Below, one piece after another: positions 1-8,914 of a stretch of 64,000 bases of DNA (the stretch's first letter is position 1; every line of letters starts with the position of its first letter). This DNA comes from Bradyrhizobium sp. AZCC 1719 (GTDB taxonomy: Bacteria; Pseudomonadota; Alphaproteobacteria; Rhizobiales; Xanthobacteraceae), in contig NZ_JAZHRU010000001.1 of NCBI RefSeq assembly GCF_036924525.1, positions 1,083,001 through 1,147,000 of the forward strand, in the 5' to 3' direction. The notes under the pieces are model-generated. The model was not told where the DNA came from and ran no database searches. It worked only from the letters and a program-made list of their open reading frames with translations. The translations under genes were made by a program, and so were the position numbers.

Positions 1-1039
1 GAACATCCGGGTGCACGATGATCGGGTCGGCCGGTTTCTCAGGCTCCTTGGCGCCCGTGAGCGAGCGGCCCTGCAGGCGCTCGCGCGCATAGGCGACGGC
101 GTTCTGATAGGCGACTTCGGACTGCGCGAGACCTTGCACGGCGACGCCGAGGCGGGCCTCGTTCATCATCACGAACATGCCCTGCATGCCCTTGTTCTCT
201 TCGCCGATCAGCCAGCCGGTGGCGTTGTCGTAGTTCATCACGCAGGTGGAATTGCCGTGGATGCCCATCTTGTGCTCGATCGAGCCGCAGGACACGCCGT
301 TGCGCTGCCCCAGCGATCCGTCGGCGTTGACGAGGAATTTCGGCACCACGAACAGCGACACGCCCTTGATGCCGGCGGGAGCGCCTTCGATGCGCGCCAG
401 CACCAGATGGATGATGTTCTCGGCGAGGTCATGCTCGCCGGACGAGATGAAGATCTTGGTGCCCGTGATCTTGTAGCTGCCGTCGGCCTGCTTCACCGCC
501 TTGCTGCGCAACAGGCCGAGATCGGTGCCGCATTGCGGCTCGGTGAGGTTCATGGTGCCGGTCCACTGACCCGCCACCATCTTCGGCACGAACATGTTCT
601 TCTGTTCAGGCTTGCCGTGCACCAGAAGCGCAGCCGTCGCGCCCATGGTCAGGCCGCCATACATCGAGAACGCCATGTTGGCCGCGCTCTGGAATTCGGT
701 GACGACCTGGCTCAGCGTCACCGGCAGCCCCTGCCCGCCATATTCCGCCGGCGCCGACAGACCGAGCCAACCGCCTTCGGCCACCTGCTTGAAGGCTTCC
801 TTGAACCCCTTCGGCGTCGTCACCGAGCCGTCGTCACGCCGCTTGCAGCCTTCGAGATCGCCGACACGGTTGAGCGGCTGCAGCACCTCTTCGGAGAGTT
901 TTGCGGCCTCGCCCAAAATCGCCTCGCGCACATCGGCGGAGGCGTCGGTGAAACCGGGCAGATTGTCGTAGCGGTCGATCTGGAACACGTCGTTGAGCAG
1001 GAAGGTGACGTCTTCCACGGGGGCTTTGTAGATCGGCAT
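1..1039 (-). CDS. Acyl-CoA dehydrogenase (DmdC-like), N-terminal part
   Basis: The gene is cut by the left window edge, leaving about 346 residues. The N-terminus [19 protein letters not shown] matches the extended N-terminal domain of large (about 595-residue) acyl-CoA dehydrogenases related to 3-methylmercaptopropionyl-CoA dehydrogenase. The flavin/substrate loop [16 protein letters not shown] is intact, followed by [15 protein letters not shown], both typical of the family middle domain. Members oxidise acyl-CoA to enoyl-CoA with FAD and pass electrons to ETF. The C-terminal domain with the catalytic base lies outside the window, so activity and substrate cannot be judged. The ATG at 1039 is the only sensible start. 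Confidence 0.9.
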   Translation of the reverse strand, partial: MPIYKAPVEDVTFLLNDVFQIDRYDNLPGFTDASADVREAILGEAAKLSEEVLQPLNRVGDLEGCKRRDDGSVTTPKGFKEAFKQVAEGGWLGLSAPAEYGGQGLPVTLSQVVTEFQSAANMAFSMYGGLTMGATAALLVHGKPEQKNMFVPKMVAGQWTGTMNLTEPQCGTDLGLLRSKAVKQADGSYKITGTKIFISSGEHDLAENIIHLVLARIEGAPAGIKGVSLFVVPKFLVNADGSLGQRNGVSCGSIEHKMGIHGNSTCVMNYDNATGWLIGEENKGMQGMFVMMNEARLGVAVQGLAQSEVAYQNAVAYARERLQGRSLTGAKEPEKPADPIIVHPDV

Positions 1040-1227
1040 GATGTTCTCCCGGCGGGGCAGGCTTGAAAACTGACGGCGGCGCTTGAGTTGAAACTATGCG
1101 GCGCTCCGGAAAGCGACTTTATCCGGTTCGCGATGTCCTAGGGAGTGACCAGGCCCGCAAATATCCCGACAGCCATTGCGACATAAACGGCGCCGGGGAT
1201 GGTGACGGCCTTGATCTCTCGCCCTTG

Positions 1228-1614
1228 TCACTGCTTGGCGAGTTGTTCCCCCATCAAGCGGTGCAGCAGATTGATTCCCTTCAGCGGACGCACCATCACC
1301 TTGAAGTGCGTGATCTTACCGTCATCGCTGAACGTGATGATGTCGACGCCGTTGATCTTGATGCCCTCGATCTCGTTTTCGAATTCGAGGACCGCGCCAT
1401 TCGGGCTGCGCCATTCGCCGACATATTTGAAACCCGGGCCGCCCAGCACCTTCTCGGCGCTCGCCAGATATTTGAAAGTGATGTCGCGCCCGCGCTGCGG
1501 CGTATGTACGACCGGGCTTTCGAACACCGCATCCGGGTGCAACAGATCCCATAGCGCCGCCGTGTCATGGGACTTCATGTAGCCGTACCACTTGTCGAGG
1601 CCGCTCATGGTCAT
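1228..1614 (-). CDS. NTF2/SnoaL-like fold protein
   Basis: A protein of about 128 residues of the nuclear transport factor 2/SnoaL-like fold. It opens with a helix (LDKWYGYMKSHDTAALWDLLHPDAVFESP) and continues with the curved-sheet strands and a C-terminal FKVMVRPLKGINLLHRLMGEQL. The family includes small ketosteroid isomerase-like enzymes and orphan binding proteins, so no substrate can be named. Three ATGs are close together; an AGGAG at 1620-1624 is 2, 5 and 11 nt from them, so the middle one (1614) is preferred. It is divergent from the PadR gene and shares its control region, so PadR probably regulates it. Confidence 0.8.
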   Translation of the reverse strand: MTMSGLDKWYGYMKSHDTAALWDLLHPDAVFESPVVHTPQRGRDITFKYLASAEKVLGGPGFKYVGEWRSPNGAVLEFENEIEGIKINGVDIITFSDDGKITHFKVMVRPLKGINLLHRLMGEQLAKQ

Positions 1615-1672
1615 CATGTCTCCTGTGCGGGCGATGACGGGCTGGCGCCGGGGAATGGGCTTCTCCGGAGCT

Positions 1673-1706
1673 TATGCGCGTTGACGCATATGCAATTTTA
1701 TGCATA
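1673..1706. promoter_or_regulatory. Two PadR-type operators (ATGC-N8-GCAT) in the divergent promoter
   Basis: Two adjacent dyads are visible: TATGCG-N6-CGCATA at 1673-1690 and TATGCA-N6-TGCATA at 1689-1706. Each is ATGC-N8-GCAT, the spacing known for PadR-family sites (ATGT-N8-ACAT in the classical case). Centres are 16 bp apart. They lie between the NTF2-like gene and padR, so autoregulation plus control of the neighbour is likely. Confidence 0.75.
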
Positions 1707-1741
1707 ATGTCAAATGACAATGAAAGCCGGAGGCCGGCGTC

Positions 1742-2338
1742 TTGGCGCTTGGTGACGCGATCCTTGCTTGCCTGACCGAACGTCCGATGACGGGCTACGA
1801 GCTCGCCAAGACGTTCGACAACTCGATCGGGTTTTTCTGGAAGGCCGACCACCAGCAGATCTACCGGGAACTCACCAAGCTTCGCGACCGCGGCCACATC
1901 CAGGGCCGCGAGGTGGTGCAGTCCGGCAAGCCGAACAAGCTGGTCTATACCCTCACCCCGGAGGGGCGCGCCGCGCTTCGGCACTGGGCTGCGCGGCCGA
2001 GCGTTCCGGCTTCGATCAAGGACGACCTCCTGGTGCGGCTCTACGCGCTGGACAGTGTCGACATCGAACCGCTCCGCACCGACCTGATGGCGCGGCTGGA
2101 GCACCACCGCGACCGCTTCGCCCGCTACGAACGCCTGCTCAACAAGCGATTCCCTGACGGCACGGCACCGCCGGCCGATGTCGGCAAATTGCTGGGACTT
2201 CGCATCGGCCTCGCCCACGAGCGCGCCGTGGCGGAATGGTGCGAAGAGGCGATCGAGGCATTGTCGGCCCTGTCTTCCGGCGTGGAGCGGACCAACGTCG
2301 TGCCGATCGAGGACAGCAAGCGCGAAAGCAGCGGCTAA
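1742..2338 (+). CDS. PadR family transcriptional regulator
   Basis: A protein of 198 residues with the PadR layout. The winged-helix domain comes first (LGDAILACLTERPMTGYELAKTFD, then QIYRELTKLRDRGHIQGREV and the wing KLVYTLTPEGRAAL). It is followed by a C-terminal helical dimerisation region (about 100-190, Vir-type). PadR proteins are usually repressors of phenolic-acid or drug-response genes; the ligand here is unknown. The start is TTG at 1742, supported by GGAGG about 8 nt upstream. The two dyads just upstream are its probable operators, and the divergent NTF2-like gene its probable target. Confidence 0.92.
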   Translation: MALGDAILACLTERPMTGYELAKTFDNSIGFFWKADHQQIYRELTKLRDRGHIQGREVVQSGKPNKLVYTLTPEGRAALRHWAARPSVPASIKDDLLVRLYALDSVDIEPLRTDLMARLEHHRDRFARYERLLNKRFPDGTAPPADVGKLLGLRIGLAHERAVAEWCEEAIEALSALSSGVERTNVVPIEDSKRESSG

Positions 2339-2339
2339 C

Positions 2340-2358
2340 GCCGGCCGATTTGGCCGGC
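2340..2358 (+). terminator. Probable terminator hairpin after padR
   Basis: The stem GCCGGCC / GGCCGGC with loop GATTT starts one base after the padR stop codon. A short T-rich stretch (ACTTTT) follows 4 nt later. Confidence 0.5.
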
Positions 2359-2389
2359 CGGTAACTTTTGGGGCCGTCCGCCCCATTCC

Positions 2390-2404
2390 TTAACCCCTTC
2401 TTTA
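2390..2404 (+). promoter_or_regulatory. CtrA-box-like sequence upstream of the Sel1/PodJ-like gene
   Basis: The sequence TTAA-N7-TTTA (followed by CC) differs at one base from the alphaproteobacterial CtrA full site TTAA-N7-TTAA. It lies 125 nt upstream of the ATG at 2529, whose product looks like a polarity/cell-cycle factor. This is suggestive only; a match this short can arise by chance. Confidence 0.3.
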
Positions 2405-2528
2405 CCGTAACGCGGAAAAGTCGGTTCCGAGGCAGGCGACCCGCGCGAAAATACGATTGTCTCTTCAGTGGGACGCGCGGGGAGGCTGATGGCGCGGGTG
2501 GGGCGCCGTAGCGGAACCGGACGAGAGC

Positions 2529-5500
2529 ATGAATTCGCGCGTATCGTGGAGTGTTGACGGCATCGATCCATCGGTCCGCGACAGAGCCGAGGCGGCTGCG
2601 CGCCGCGCCGGCATGTCGCTGAACGAATGGCTGAATTCCACCATCGGGGAACCGGCCCCGCCCAGTTTCGGCGCGCCCTCCGGTCAACGGGCGGCGACGC
2701 CGGGCCGGCAGATCCCCGACGTGGCCGACATTCACCAGCGGCTGGATTCGATCACAAAGCAGATCGAGCAGATTTCGCGGCCTGCAGCCCGCGGCGAAGC
2801 CGCTCATGGCGAGCCGACGGTGGCCCGCCAGCTCAACGAGGCCATTTCGCGCCTCGACGCGCGGCTGTCGCAGATTTCGAATCCCGTGCCGGCTCGTCAG
2901 GCCCAGATGCAGGAAAGGCAGCGTCAGACCGATTTGGTCGAGCGTGCCGCGGCCCAGGTCTATCGCCCGGCGCCGCCGCTCAGCCCGGCCTCGATGGATT
3001 TTGCGGTCGCCGAAATCGCCGCGCGCCAGAACGAACTCGATGCTCCACCGCCGCGCCAGATGTCGCCGCGCAATGCCGCGCCGACGGCCTCGGCCGCCCA
3101 GCCCCATTCTGCGCAGCCCAAATCTGCGCAGCCAATGACGCAGGCCGCGCCTGCGGGGCCGGACTTTTCTTCGCTCGAACGGCACCTGATCAAGATCACG
3201 AGCCAGATCGAGGCGCTGCAGCGTCCTGATCATATCGAACAGTCGATTGCGGCGTTCCGCAGCGAGCTTGCCGAAATCCGTCAGGCCATTACCGAGGCGG
3301 TGCCGCGCCGGGAGATCGAATCGCTCGAGAACGAGATCCGCTCGCTGTCCCGCCGCATCGACGATAGCCGCCATAATGGCACCGACGGCCAGATGCTGGC
3401 CAACATCGAGCGCGCGCTCGGCGAAATCCGCGAAGCATTACGCTCGTTGACGCCGGCCGAGCAGCTCACCGGCTATGACGAGGCGATCCACAATCTCGGC
3501 GCCAAGCTCGACCTGATCCTGCGCTCGAACGACGACCCGTCGACGGTACAACAGCTCGAAAGCGCGATCGCGGCGCTGCGCGGAATCGTCTCCAACGTCG
3601 CCTCCAACGACGCGCTGGCCCGGCTCGCCGACGACGTACATACGCTGTCGGCCAAGGTCGACCAGCTTTCCCGCTTTGACGGTAACAGCGATGCGTTCGG
3701 TATTCTCGAACAGCGCCTGGCCGCGCTGACCTCGACGCTGGAATCCCGACAGCCGCCGGCCGCGAGCGAGACTTCGGAATATGTCGAGAACGCGCTGCGC
3801 TCGCTGTCGGAACGGCTCGACCGCATTCCGGCCGGCGACGACAATGCGTCGGCATTTGCCCATCTCGAACAACGCGTCTCGTATCTCTTGGAGCGCCTGG
3901 AAGCCTCCAACGATCGTTCCGCCGCCGCACCCACCATCGACCTCGGACGGGTCGAGGAAGGCCTGCACGACATTCTGCGTTCTCTCGAACGCCAGCACGC
4001 CAGCCTGGTCGCGCTCGCCGATTCCACCCGCAATTCCGGCGGTGCATCGCAGCCGGCGGACTCGGGCATCGTCGATCTGGTCAAGCGCGAACTGTCCGAC
4101 ATCCGCTTCAGCCAGTCGGAAACCGACCGCCGCACACAGGACTCGCTGGAGACCGTTAACAATACGCTCGGCCATGTGGTCGATCGCCTGTCGATGATCG
4201 AAGGCGATCTGCGCGAGGTTCGCGGTGCGCCGGCGACCTCCGCCGCTTCGCCTGCAACGGCCGAAACGCGCGAGGAAGCGCCCCGCCCGACCACGCCGCT
4301 GATGACCTATCCGCAGCAAACGAAGCCGGAATTGCCCAACCCTGCCGCGCTGCAGGGGAATGCTCCGGAGCCCTTTGCCGCCGCCCCGCGCGAATTCCAC
4401 GCCGTGCAGCCGGCCGCGCCGGTTGCGCCGCCACTACCACCGCGCGCGATCAGCGAAATCCTGGAGCCGCACGCGGCCGCACCGCGCACCGCGATCGCGC
4501 CGGAATTGCCGCCGGATCACCCGCTCGAGCCCGGCACGCGGCCGCCACCGCGTGCCGCGTCGCCATCGGAACGGATCGCCGCGTCCGAAAACGCGATCAG
4601 CGAGATTGCTTCCGCACCGAAGGAGCCGGTCAGTTCGTCGAGCTTCATTGCCGCCGCGCGCCGCGCCGCGCAGGCCGCAGCCGCCGCGCCCCCGCCTGAG
4701 AAAGCCGGGCGTTCGGCTGCGAAGGCCGCATCGAAGGACAAGGGCGGCGACAAGGCCAAGGCGGACGACAAGAACGCCTCGAACATTTCCTCCAAGATCC
4801 GTTCGCTGCTGGTCGGGGCGAGCGTGGTCGTGATCGTGCTCGGCACCTTCAAGATGGCGATGACGCTGCTCGATACCGGCAGCGGGCTGCATCTGCCTAT
4901 GATGGAACAGTCCAGCGAGCCGGCCCCACCGGCGCACGCCCCCGCAGCCTCGGAGAGCAGCGCCAGGCCCGCGCCCGCAATGCCCGCGCCGCAGGCGCCC
5001 TCGATGATCTCGCCGACGCCGGTCGAGAAGCAATCGAACAATTCTTCCGCACCGAACACACTGGACAGCGCGCGGGTCGCAGCTCCGCCGCAGGCCACGG
5101 CATCCCCGGTTACTGCCAGCGATATCACTGGAGCGATCCAGGCGATGCCGGCCAGCGGCGGCAAGCTTGCGATGATCGCGGTGCCGCCGAGCGAGCGGTT
5201 GCCTGATGGCATCGGCGGGCCCGTGCTGCGCGCCGCCGCGCTGAAGGGCGACCCGGCCGCGGCTTACGAGGTCGGCGTGCGCTTTGCCGAAGGCAAGGGC
5301 GTCGCCCCGAACCTCGACGAGGCCGCCAAATGGTACGACCGCGCGGCGCAGGCCGGCGTGGTGCCCGCCCTGTTCCGGCTCGGCACCTTCTACGAGAAGG
5401 GCATGAGCGTGAAAAAGGACCTGGATATCGCGCGGCGCTACTACCTGCAGGCGGCCGAGCGCGGCAGCGCCAAGGCGATGCATAATCTGGCCGTGCTCGA

Positions 5501-5906
5501 CGCCGATGGCGGCGGCAAGGGTGCCAACTACAAGAGCGCTTCGACCTGGTTCCGCAAAGCCGCCGATCGCGGCGTCGCCGACAGCCAGTTCAACCTCGGC
5601 ATCCTCTATGCCCGCGGCATCGGCGTCGAACAGAACCTCGCCGAATCCTTCAAATGGTTCAGCCTCGCAGCCGCCCAAGGCGATGCAGATGCCGGCCGCA
5701 AGCGCGACGATGTTGCCAAGCGCCTCGACGCCCAGTCGCTGGCAGCGGCCAAGCTTGCGATCCAGACCTTCACCGTGGAGCCGCAGCCCGACGAGGCCGT
5801 TAACGTGGCGTCACCCGCCGGCGGCTGGGATTCGGCCCCCGCACCGGCCACGGGCAAGCCCGCCGCCAAACCGGCTGCGACCAAGCGCACCGCCGCCGTT
5901 CACTAA
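2529..5906 (+). CDS. Membrane-anchored Sel1-repeat protein (PodJ-like)
   Basis: A protein of 1125 residues with three parts. The N-terminal cytoplasmic region starts with a short helix-rich motif (VRDRAEAAARRAGMSLNEWLN). Long predicted coiled-coil segments follow (about 190-560, with recurrent LERRL/LSAKVDQL heptads), then a Pro/Ala-rich linker (about 570-740). One transmembrane helix lies near 759-778 (LLVGASVVVIVLGTF). The periplasmic part is Pro-rich and then carries about four Sel1-type TPR repeats (about 897-1040, e.g. AAYEVGVRFAEGKGVAPNLDEAAKWYDRAAQAG). This layout matches PodJ-type polar organisers, but also the broader 'SEL1-like repeat protein' group common in Bradyrhizobium. A scaffold role at the envelope is inference. 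Confidence 0.85.
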   Translation: MNSRVSWSVDGIDPSVRDRAEAAARRAGMSLNEWLNSTIGEPAPPSFGAPSGQRAATPGRQIPDVADIHQRLDSITKQIEQISRPAARGEAAHGEPTVARQLNEAISRLDARLSQISNPVPARQAQMQERQRQTDLVERAAAQVYRPAPPLSPASMDFAVAEIAARQNELDAPPPRQMSPRNAAPTASAAQPHSAQPKSAQPMTQAAPAGPDFSSLERHLIKITSQIEALQRPDHIEQSIAAFRSELAEIRQAITEAVPRREIESLENEIRSLSRRIDDSRHNGTDGQMLANIERALGEIREALRSLTPAEQLTGYDEAIHNLGAKLDLILRSNDDPSTVQQLESAIAALRGIVSNVASNDALARLADDVHTLSAKVDQLSRFDGNSDAFGILEQRLAALTSTLESRQPPAASETSEYVENALRSLSERLDRIPAGDDNASAFAHLEQRVSYLLERLEASNDRSAAAPTIDLGRVEEGLHDILRSLERQHASLVALADSTRNSGGASQPADSGIVDLVKRELSDIRFSQSETDRRTQDSLETVNNTLGHVVDRLSMIEGDLREVRGAPATSAASPATAETREEAPRPTTPLMTYPQQTKPELPNPAALQGNAPEPFAAAPREFHAVQPAAPVAPPLPPRAISEILEPHAAAPRTAIAPELPPDHPLEPGTRPPPRAASPSERIAASENAISEIASAPKEPVSSSSFIAAARRAAQAAAAAPPPEKAGRSAAKAASKDKGGDKAKADDKNASNISSKIRSLLVGASVVVIVLGTFKMAMTLLDTGSGLHLPMMEQSSEPAPPAHAPAASESSARPAPAMPAPQAPSMISPTPVEKQSNNSSAPNTLDSARVAAPPQATASPVTASDITGAIQAMPASGGKLAMIAVPPSERLPDGIGGPVLRAAALKGDPAAAYEVGVRFAEGKGVAPNLDEAAKWYDRAAQAGVVPALFRLGTFYEKGMSVKKDLDIARRYYLQAAERGSAKAMHNLAVLDADGGGKGANYKSASTWFRKAADRGVADSQFNLGILYARGIGVEQNLAESFKWFSLAAAQGDADAGRKRDDVAKRLDAQSLAAAKLAIQTFTVEPQPDEAVNVASPAGGWDSAPAPATGKPAAKPAATKRTAAVH

Positions 5907-6008
5907 GCGCTTACCGCCGGCATCGCTGCCATATCCTCGGCCACAAATTCGTATTAGTGCTTCTGGTCAGCCTGATCCTGAACGGGTCCGGCCTGCAAAG
6001 AGGATCGA

Positions 6009-6812
6009 TTGTCAGCCGACGACAGCCAGCACGGGGAAAATCGCCTCCGCCGCTCGCCGACAGGCCCTGCGGTTGCGCCACCGCGCCTCCCGCCCGGTCA
6101 GGCCCCGGCGCCGCCGCCCCAGCCACCCCGGCGCCAATGGCAGTTTTGGACGGTGGCTATCTTCATCCTGCTGGTTGCCGGCGTCTGCATTCGCGCCTAC
6201 CGGGACCTGTCGCAGCCGGAGGCTTGGCACTACTGGAAGGACCAGTACGTCTCGCCAAGCCTGACATCCCAGGTGATCGATACGCTACATCTCGACGGCT
6301 CGAGCCGGGGCCGCCGCGCCCTGTTCGTCAGCGGCACGATCGGCCCCGCCGCGGCGAGCTGGTTTCGCAGCAGGCTGGACCAGGCCAATCTCGCGGCAGG
6401 TGACATCGTTTTGTTGGCCTCCCCCGGTGGTGATTTGAACCAGGCCGTGATCATGGGCGAGATCATCCGATCGCGGGCGCTAGCGACCGCAGTCGGCAGC
6501 GCCGACGCTGCGGGCCGCATCAAGCCCGGTTATTGTGCCAGCGCCTGCGTGCTGGCCTATGCCGGAGGCAAGGCCCGCTACGGCGTATTGGGCTCGGCAT
6601 TGGGCGTTCATCGGTTTGTCACGACCAGGCCCTTGGGCGATCCTGTCGCAGAGGCCCAGCGGATATCCGGCGCGGTGTTGGGCTACATGACCAAAATGGG
6701 GGTTTCATCCTCGATCGTGGAAGCGATGTCCGAGACCAGGGACATTCGCTGGCTCAGCCCCAAGCAGGCGCTGGCGATGAACCTCGTCACCGACCCGCTC
6801 GGAACGCCCTGA
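6009..6812 (+). CDS. ClpP-fold periplasmic/membrane protein (COG3904-like)
   Basis: A protein of 267 residues. A Pro-rich N-terminus precedes a single membrane helix (about 47-66, FWTVAIFILLVAGVCI), so the C-terminal domain should face the periplasm. That domain resembles the COG3904 ClpP/crotonase-like group: LLASPGGDLNQAVIMGEIIRS, then GYCASACVLAYAGG with the candidate nucleophile Ser in the CASAC motif, then GVHRF. Whether it is an active protease is unknown. The start is TTG at 6009, supported by AGAGGA about 5 nt upstream. A smaller secreted relative with the same CASAC motif lies at 32771-33241. Confidence 0.75.
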   Translation: MSADDSQHGENRLRRSPTGPAVAPPRLPPGQAPAPPPQPPRRQWQFWTVAIFILLVAGVCIRAYRDLSQPEAWHYWKDQYVSPSLTSQVIDTLHLDGSSRGRRALFVSGTIGPAAASWFRSRLDQANLAAGDIVLLASPGGDLNQAVIMGEIIRSRALATAVGSADAAGRIKPGYCASACVLAYAGGKARYGVLGSALGVHRFVTTRPLGDPVAEAQRISGAVLGYMTKMGVSSSIVEAMSETRDIRWLSPKQALAMNLVTDPLGTP

Positions 6813-7091
6813 GCCGGCCGAGTGCCGGTCCCACGAACCGACTGCTTTCCGGATTTTGTAACAGCGTTTCAACGTCCTGAGACACGCGCGCGTACGGCAA
6901 AAATTTGCCTTGCCGGGCATTTTTAGTCCCTCACGCTGCCGAATTCAGTTATGCAAAGGCGCGGGAACCGGCCCTGCGCACGCAAAGGTGCATGCGCGAA
7001 CCGGATTCCACTGCCGGCAAATACAAGAGAAACCATGCCCTGAGCGGCCCCTCGGCCGTCTCTTGCGGCAAAGCTACAAAAGCAGACGCGC

Positions 7092-8018
7092 GTGCAGCTC
7101 TACCTCCCGATCGCCGACATTCCGGTCAATGTTTTCCTCATCCTGGCGATGGGCGCGGCGGTTGGGTTCGTCTCCGGCATGTTCGGGATCGGCGGCGGCT
7201 TCCTGATGACGCCGCTGTTGATCTTCGTCGGCATTGCGCCCGCGGTCGCGGTCGCCTCGGTCGCCAGCCACATCGCGGCGTCCTCGTTCTCCGGCGCGAT
7301 CTCCTACTGGCGGCGGCGCGCCATCGATCCGGTCCTGGCGGTGGTGCTGCTGAGCGGCGGCAGTTTGGGCACGGCGCTAGGGGTCTGGACCTTCACGCTG
7401 CTGCGCTCGCTCGGTCAGCTCGATCTCATGATCGCGACGTCTTACGTGATCCTGCTGACCACCGTCGGCGCCCTGATGTTCTGGGAAGGCCTGCGGGCGC
7501 TGCTAAGGGCCCGCCGGGGCGGTCCGGTCACCACGCGCCGCCCGGGCAGCCATGTCTGGATTCATGGCCTGCCGTTGAAGATGCGCTTCAAGCGCTCGAA
7601 AATCTATCTGTCCGTCATTCCGGTCGTCGTGATCGGGCTGGTCATCGGCTTCATCGGCGCCGTGATGGGGATCGGCGGCGGTTTCATCCTGGTGCCGCTG
7701 TTGATCTATGTGCTGCGGGTGCCGACCTCGACCGTGATCGGCACCTCGATGGTGCTCACCCTGGTCACGATGGTGTTCGCCACCATGCTGCATGCCGTGA
7801 CCAATCATCTGGTCGATGCGGTGCTGGCGCTGATCCTGATGGTCGGCGGCGTCACCGGGGCCCAGTTTGGCGCCCGCGCGGGGCAGAAAATCCGCGGCGA
7901 GCATTTGCGGCTGCTGCTCGGTCTGTTGGTGCTCGCCGTCGGAGTCCGTTTTGCCGTCGAGCTGGTGATCCGGCCTGAGGATCTCTTCACCATCCGCGAG
8001 ACGGGGGGCACCGGATGA
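7092..8018 (+). CDS. TauE/SafE family sulfite/anion exporter
   Basis: A protein of 308 residues, almost entirely membrane helices (about eight), with two homologous halves. Each half carries the glycine motif GMFGIGGGFLMTPLLI (near 30) or GAVMGIGGGFILVPLLI (near 190). This is the DUF81/TauE-SafE signature. Members move sulfite, sulfonates or other small organic anions across the inner membrane. The start is GTG at 7092 with no strong ribosome site. The next gene overlaps by 4 nt (ATGA), which indicates translational coupling and a joint function. Confidence 0.9.
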   Translation: MQLYLPIADIPVNVFLILAMGAAVGFVSGMFGIGGGFLMTPLLIFVGIAPAVAVASVASHIAASSFSGAISYWRRRAIDPVLAVVLLSGGSLGTALGVWTFTLLRSLGQLDLMIATSYVILLTTVGALMFWEGLRALLRARRGGPVTTRRPGSHVWIHGLPLKMRFKRSKIYLSVIPVVVIGLVIGFIGAVMGIGGGFILVPLLIYVLRVPTSTVIGTSMVLTLVTMVFATMLHAVTNHLVDAVLALILMVGGVTGAQFGARAGQKIRGEHLRLLLGLLVLAVGVRFAVELVIRPEDLFTIRETGGTG

Positions 8019-8797
8019 TCGTGCGCGCTCCGCTCATCCTCGCAAGCCTTGCGCTGGGCGCCGTGCTCGCGGCATCGCCCGCGCAGGCGGAGCGGCTGAT
8101 CGTGTCTGTATCGAACCATCGCGTCACCGTGACGCCGAACTATTCCGGCGAGGAGCTGGTGCTGTTCGGTTCGGTCGAGAAGGACGCCACCACGCCGGCC
8201 AATCGCAGCTACGATCTCGTGGTGACAGTTGCCGGCCCGCGCGCCGACATGGTGACGCGCCGCAAGGAGCGCCGGTTCGGGATCTGGATCAACACCGACT
8301 CCCGGCAGTTCCTCCAAGTGCCGACCTATCTGGCGCTGTTTTCCAACCGCCCGTTCGACGCCATCGCCTCGCCCGAGGTGCAGCGGCGGCAGCAGCTCGG
8401 GCTGAACAACGTGCTGCTCACCCAGCGCGTCGGGCCCGACTATGCCGACGTTGTGCCGGACGATGCGTTCCGCAGTGCGTTCGTGCGGCTGCGCAAGCAG
8501 CACGGCCTCTATCGCGAGGAGACCTCGGCGGTGACGTTCCTGACGCCGACACTGTTCCGCACCGGCATTCCGCTGCCTGCGGAAGTGCCGATCGGTCTCT
8601 ATAATGTCGAGATCAAGCTGTTCGCCGAAGGCGCGCTGATGGCCAAGACCGACACTGCGTTTGAAATCGTGAAAGTCGGCTTTGAACAGTTCGTCGCGAC
8701 TACCGCCCGCCAGAACGGGTTTGTCTATGGGCTCGTCACGGCGTTCATGGCGCTGATGACGGGATGGATGGCGTCGATCGTGTTCCGGAAGGATTGA
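8015..8797 (+). CDS. TIGR02186 family protein
   Basis: A protein of 260 residues with an N-terminal signal peptide (about 1-26, ending SPAQA). The exported domain begins ERLIVSVSNHRVTVTPNYSGEELVLFGSV, and a C-terminal membrane helix (LVTAFMALMTGWMASIVF) ends in RKD. This is the architecture of the conserved alphaproteobacterial TIGR02186 family, whose function is not established. It overlaps the TauE/SafE gene by 4 nt, a pairing that suggests a periplasmic partner for that exporter. Confidence 0.85.
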   Translation: MIVRAPLILASLALGAVLAASPAQAERLIVSVSNHRVTVTPNYSGEELVLFGSVEKDATTPANRSYDLVVTVAGPRADMVTRRKERRFGIWINTDSRQFLQVPTYLALFSNRPFDAIASPEVQRRQQLGLNNVLLTQRVGPDYADVVPDDAFRSAFVRLRKQHGLYREETSAVTFLTPTLFRTGIPLPAEVPIGLYNVEIKLFAEGALMAKTDTAFEIVKVGFEQFVATTARQNGFVYGLVTAFMALMTGWMASIVFRKD

Positions 8798-8806
8798 GGG
8801 CGTTCC

Positions 8807-8913
8807 CCGGATGCAGCGCAGCACGAAGTGATGCACTGCTGGTCCGGGGTCCATCGCAGGTGGGTCCCGGCTCTGCGGCGCATCGCTTTGCGATGCACCG
8901 CGTCGGGGACACG
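8807..8913. repeat. Palindromic intergenic repeat, 'CCGGGACAC' family
   Basis: Mosaic of hairpins with GGGTCCCGGCTCTGCGGCGC and CGTCGGGGACACG motifs. It is related to 24788-24916. It fills the gap between convergent genes and may serve as a terminator for both. Confidence 0.6.
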
Positions 8914-8914
8914 A

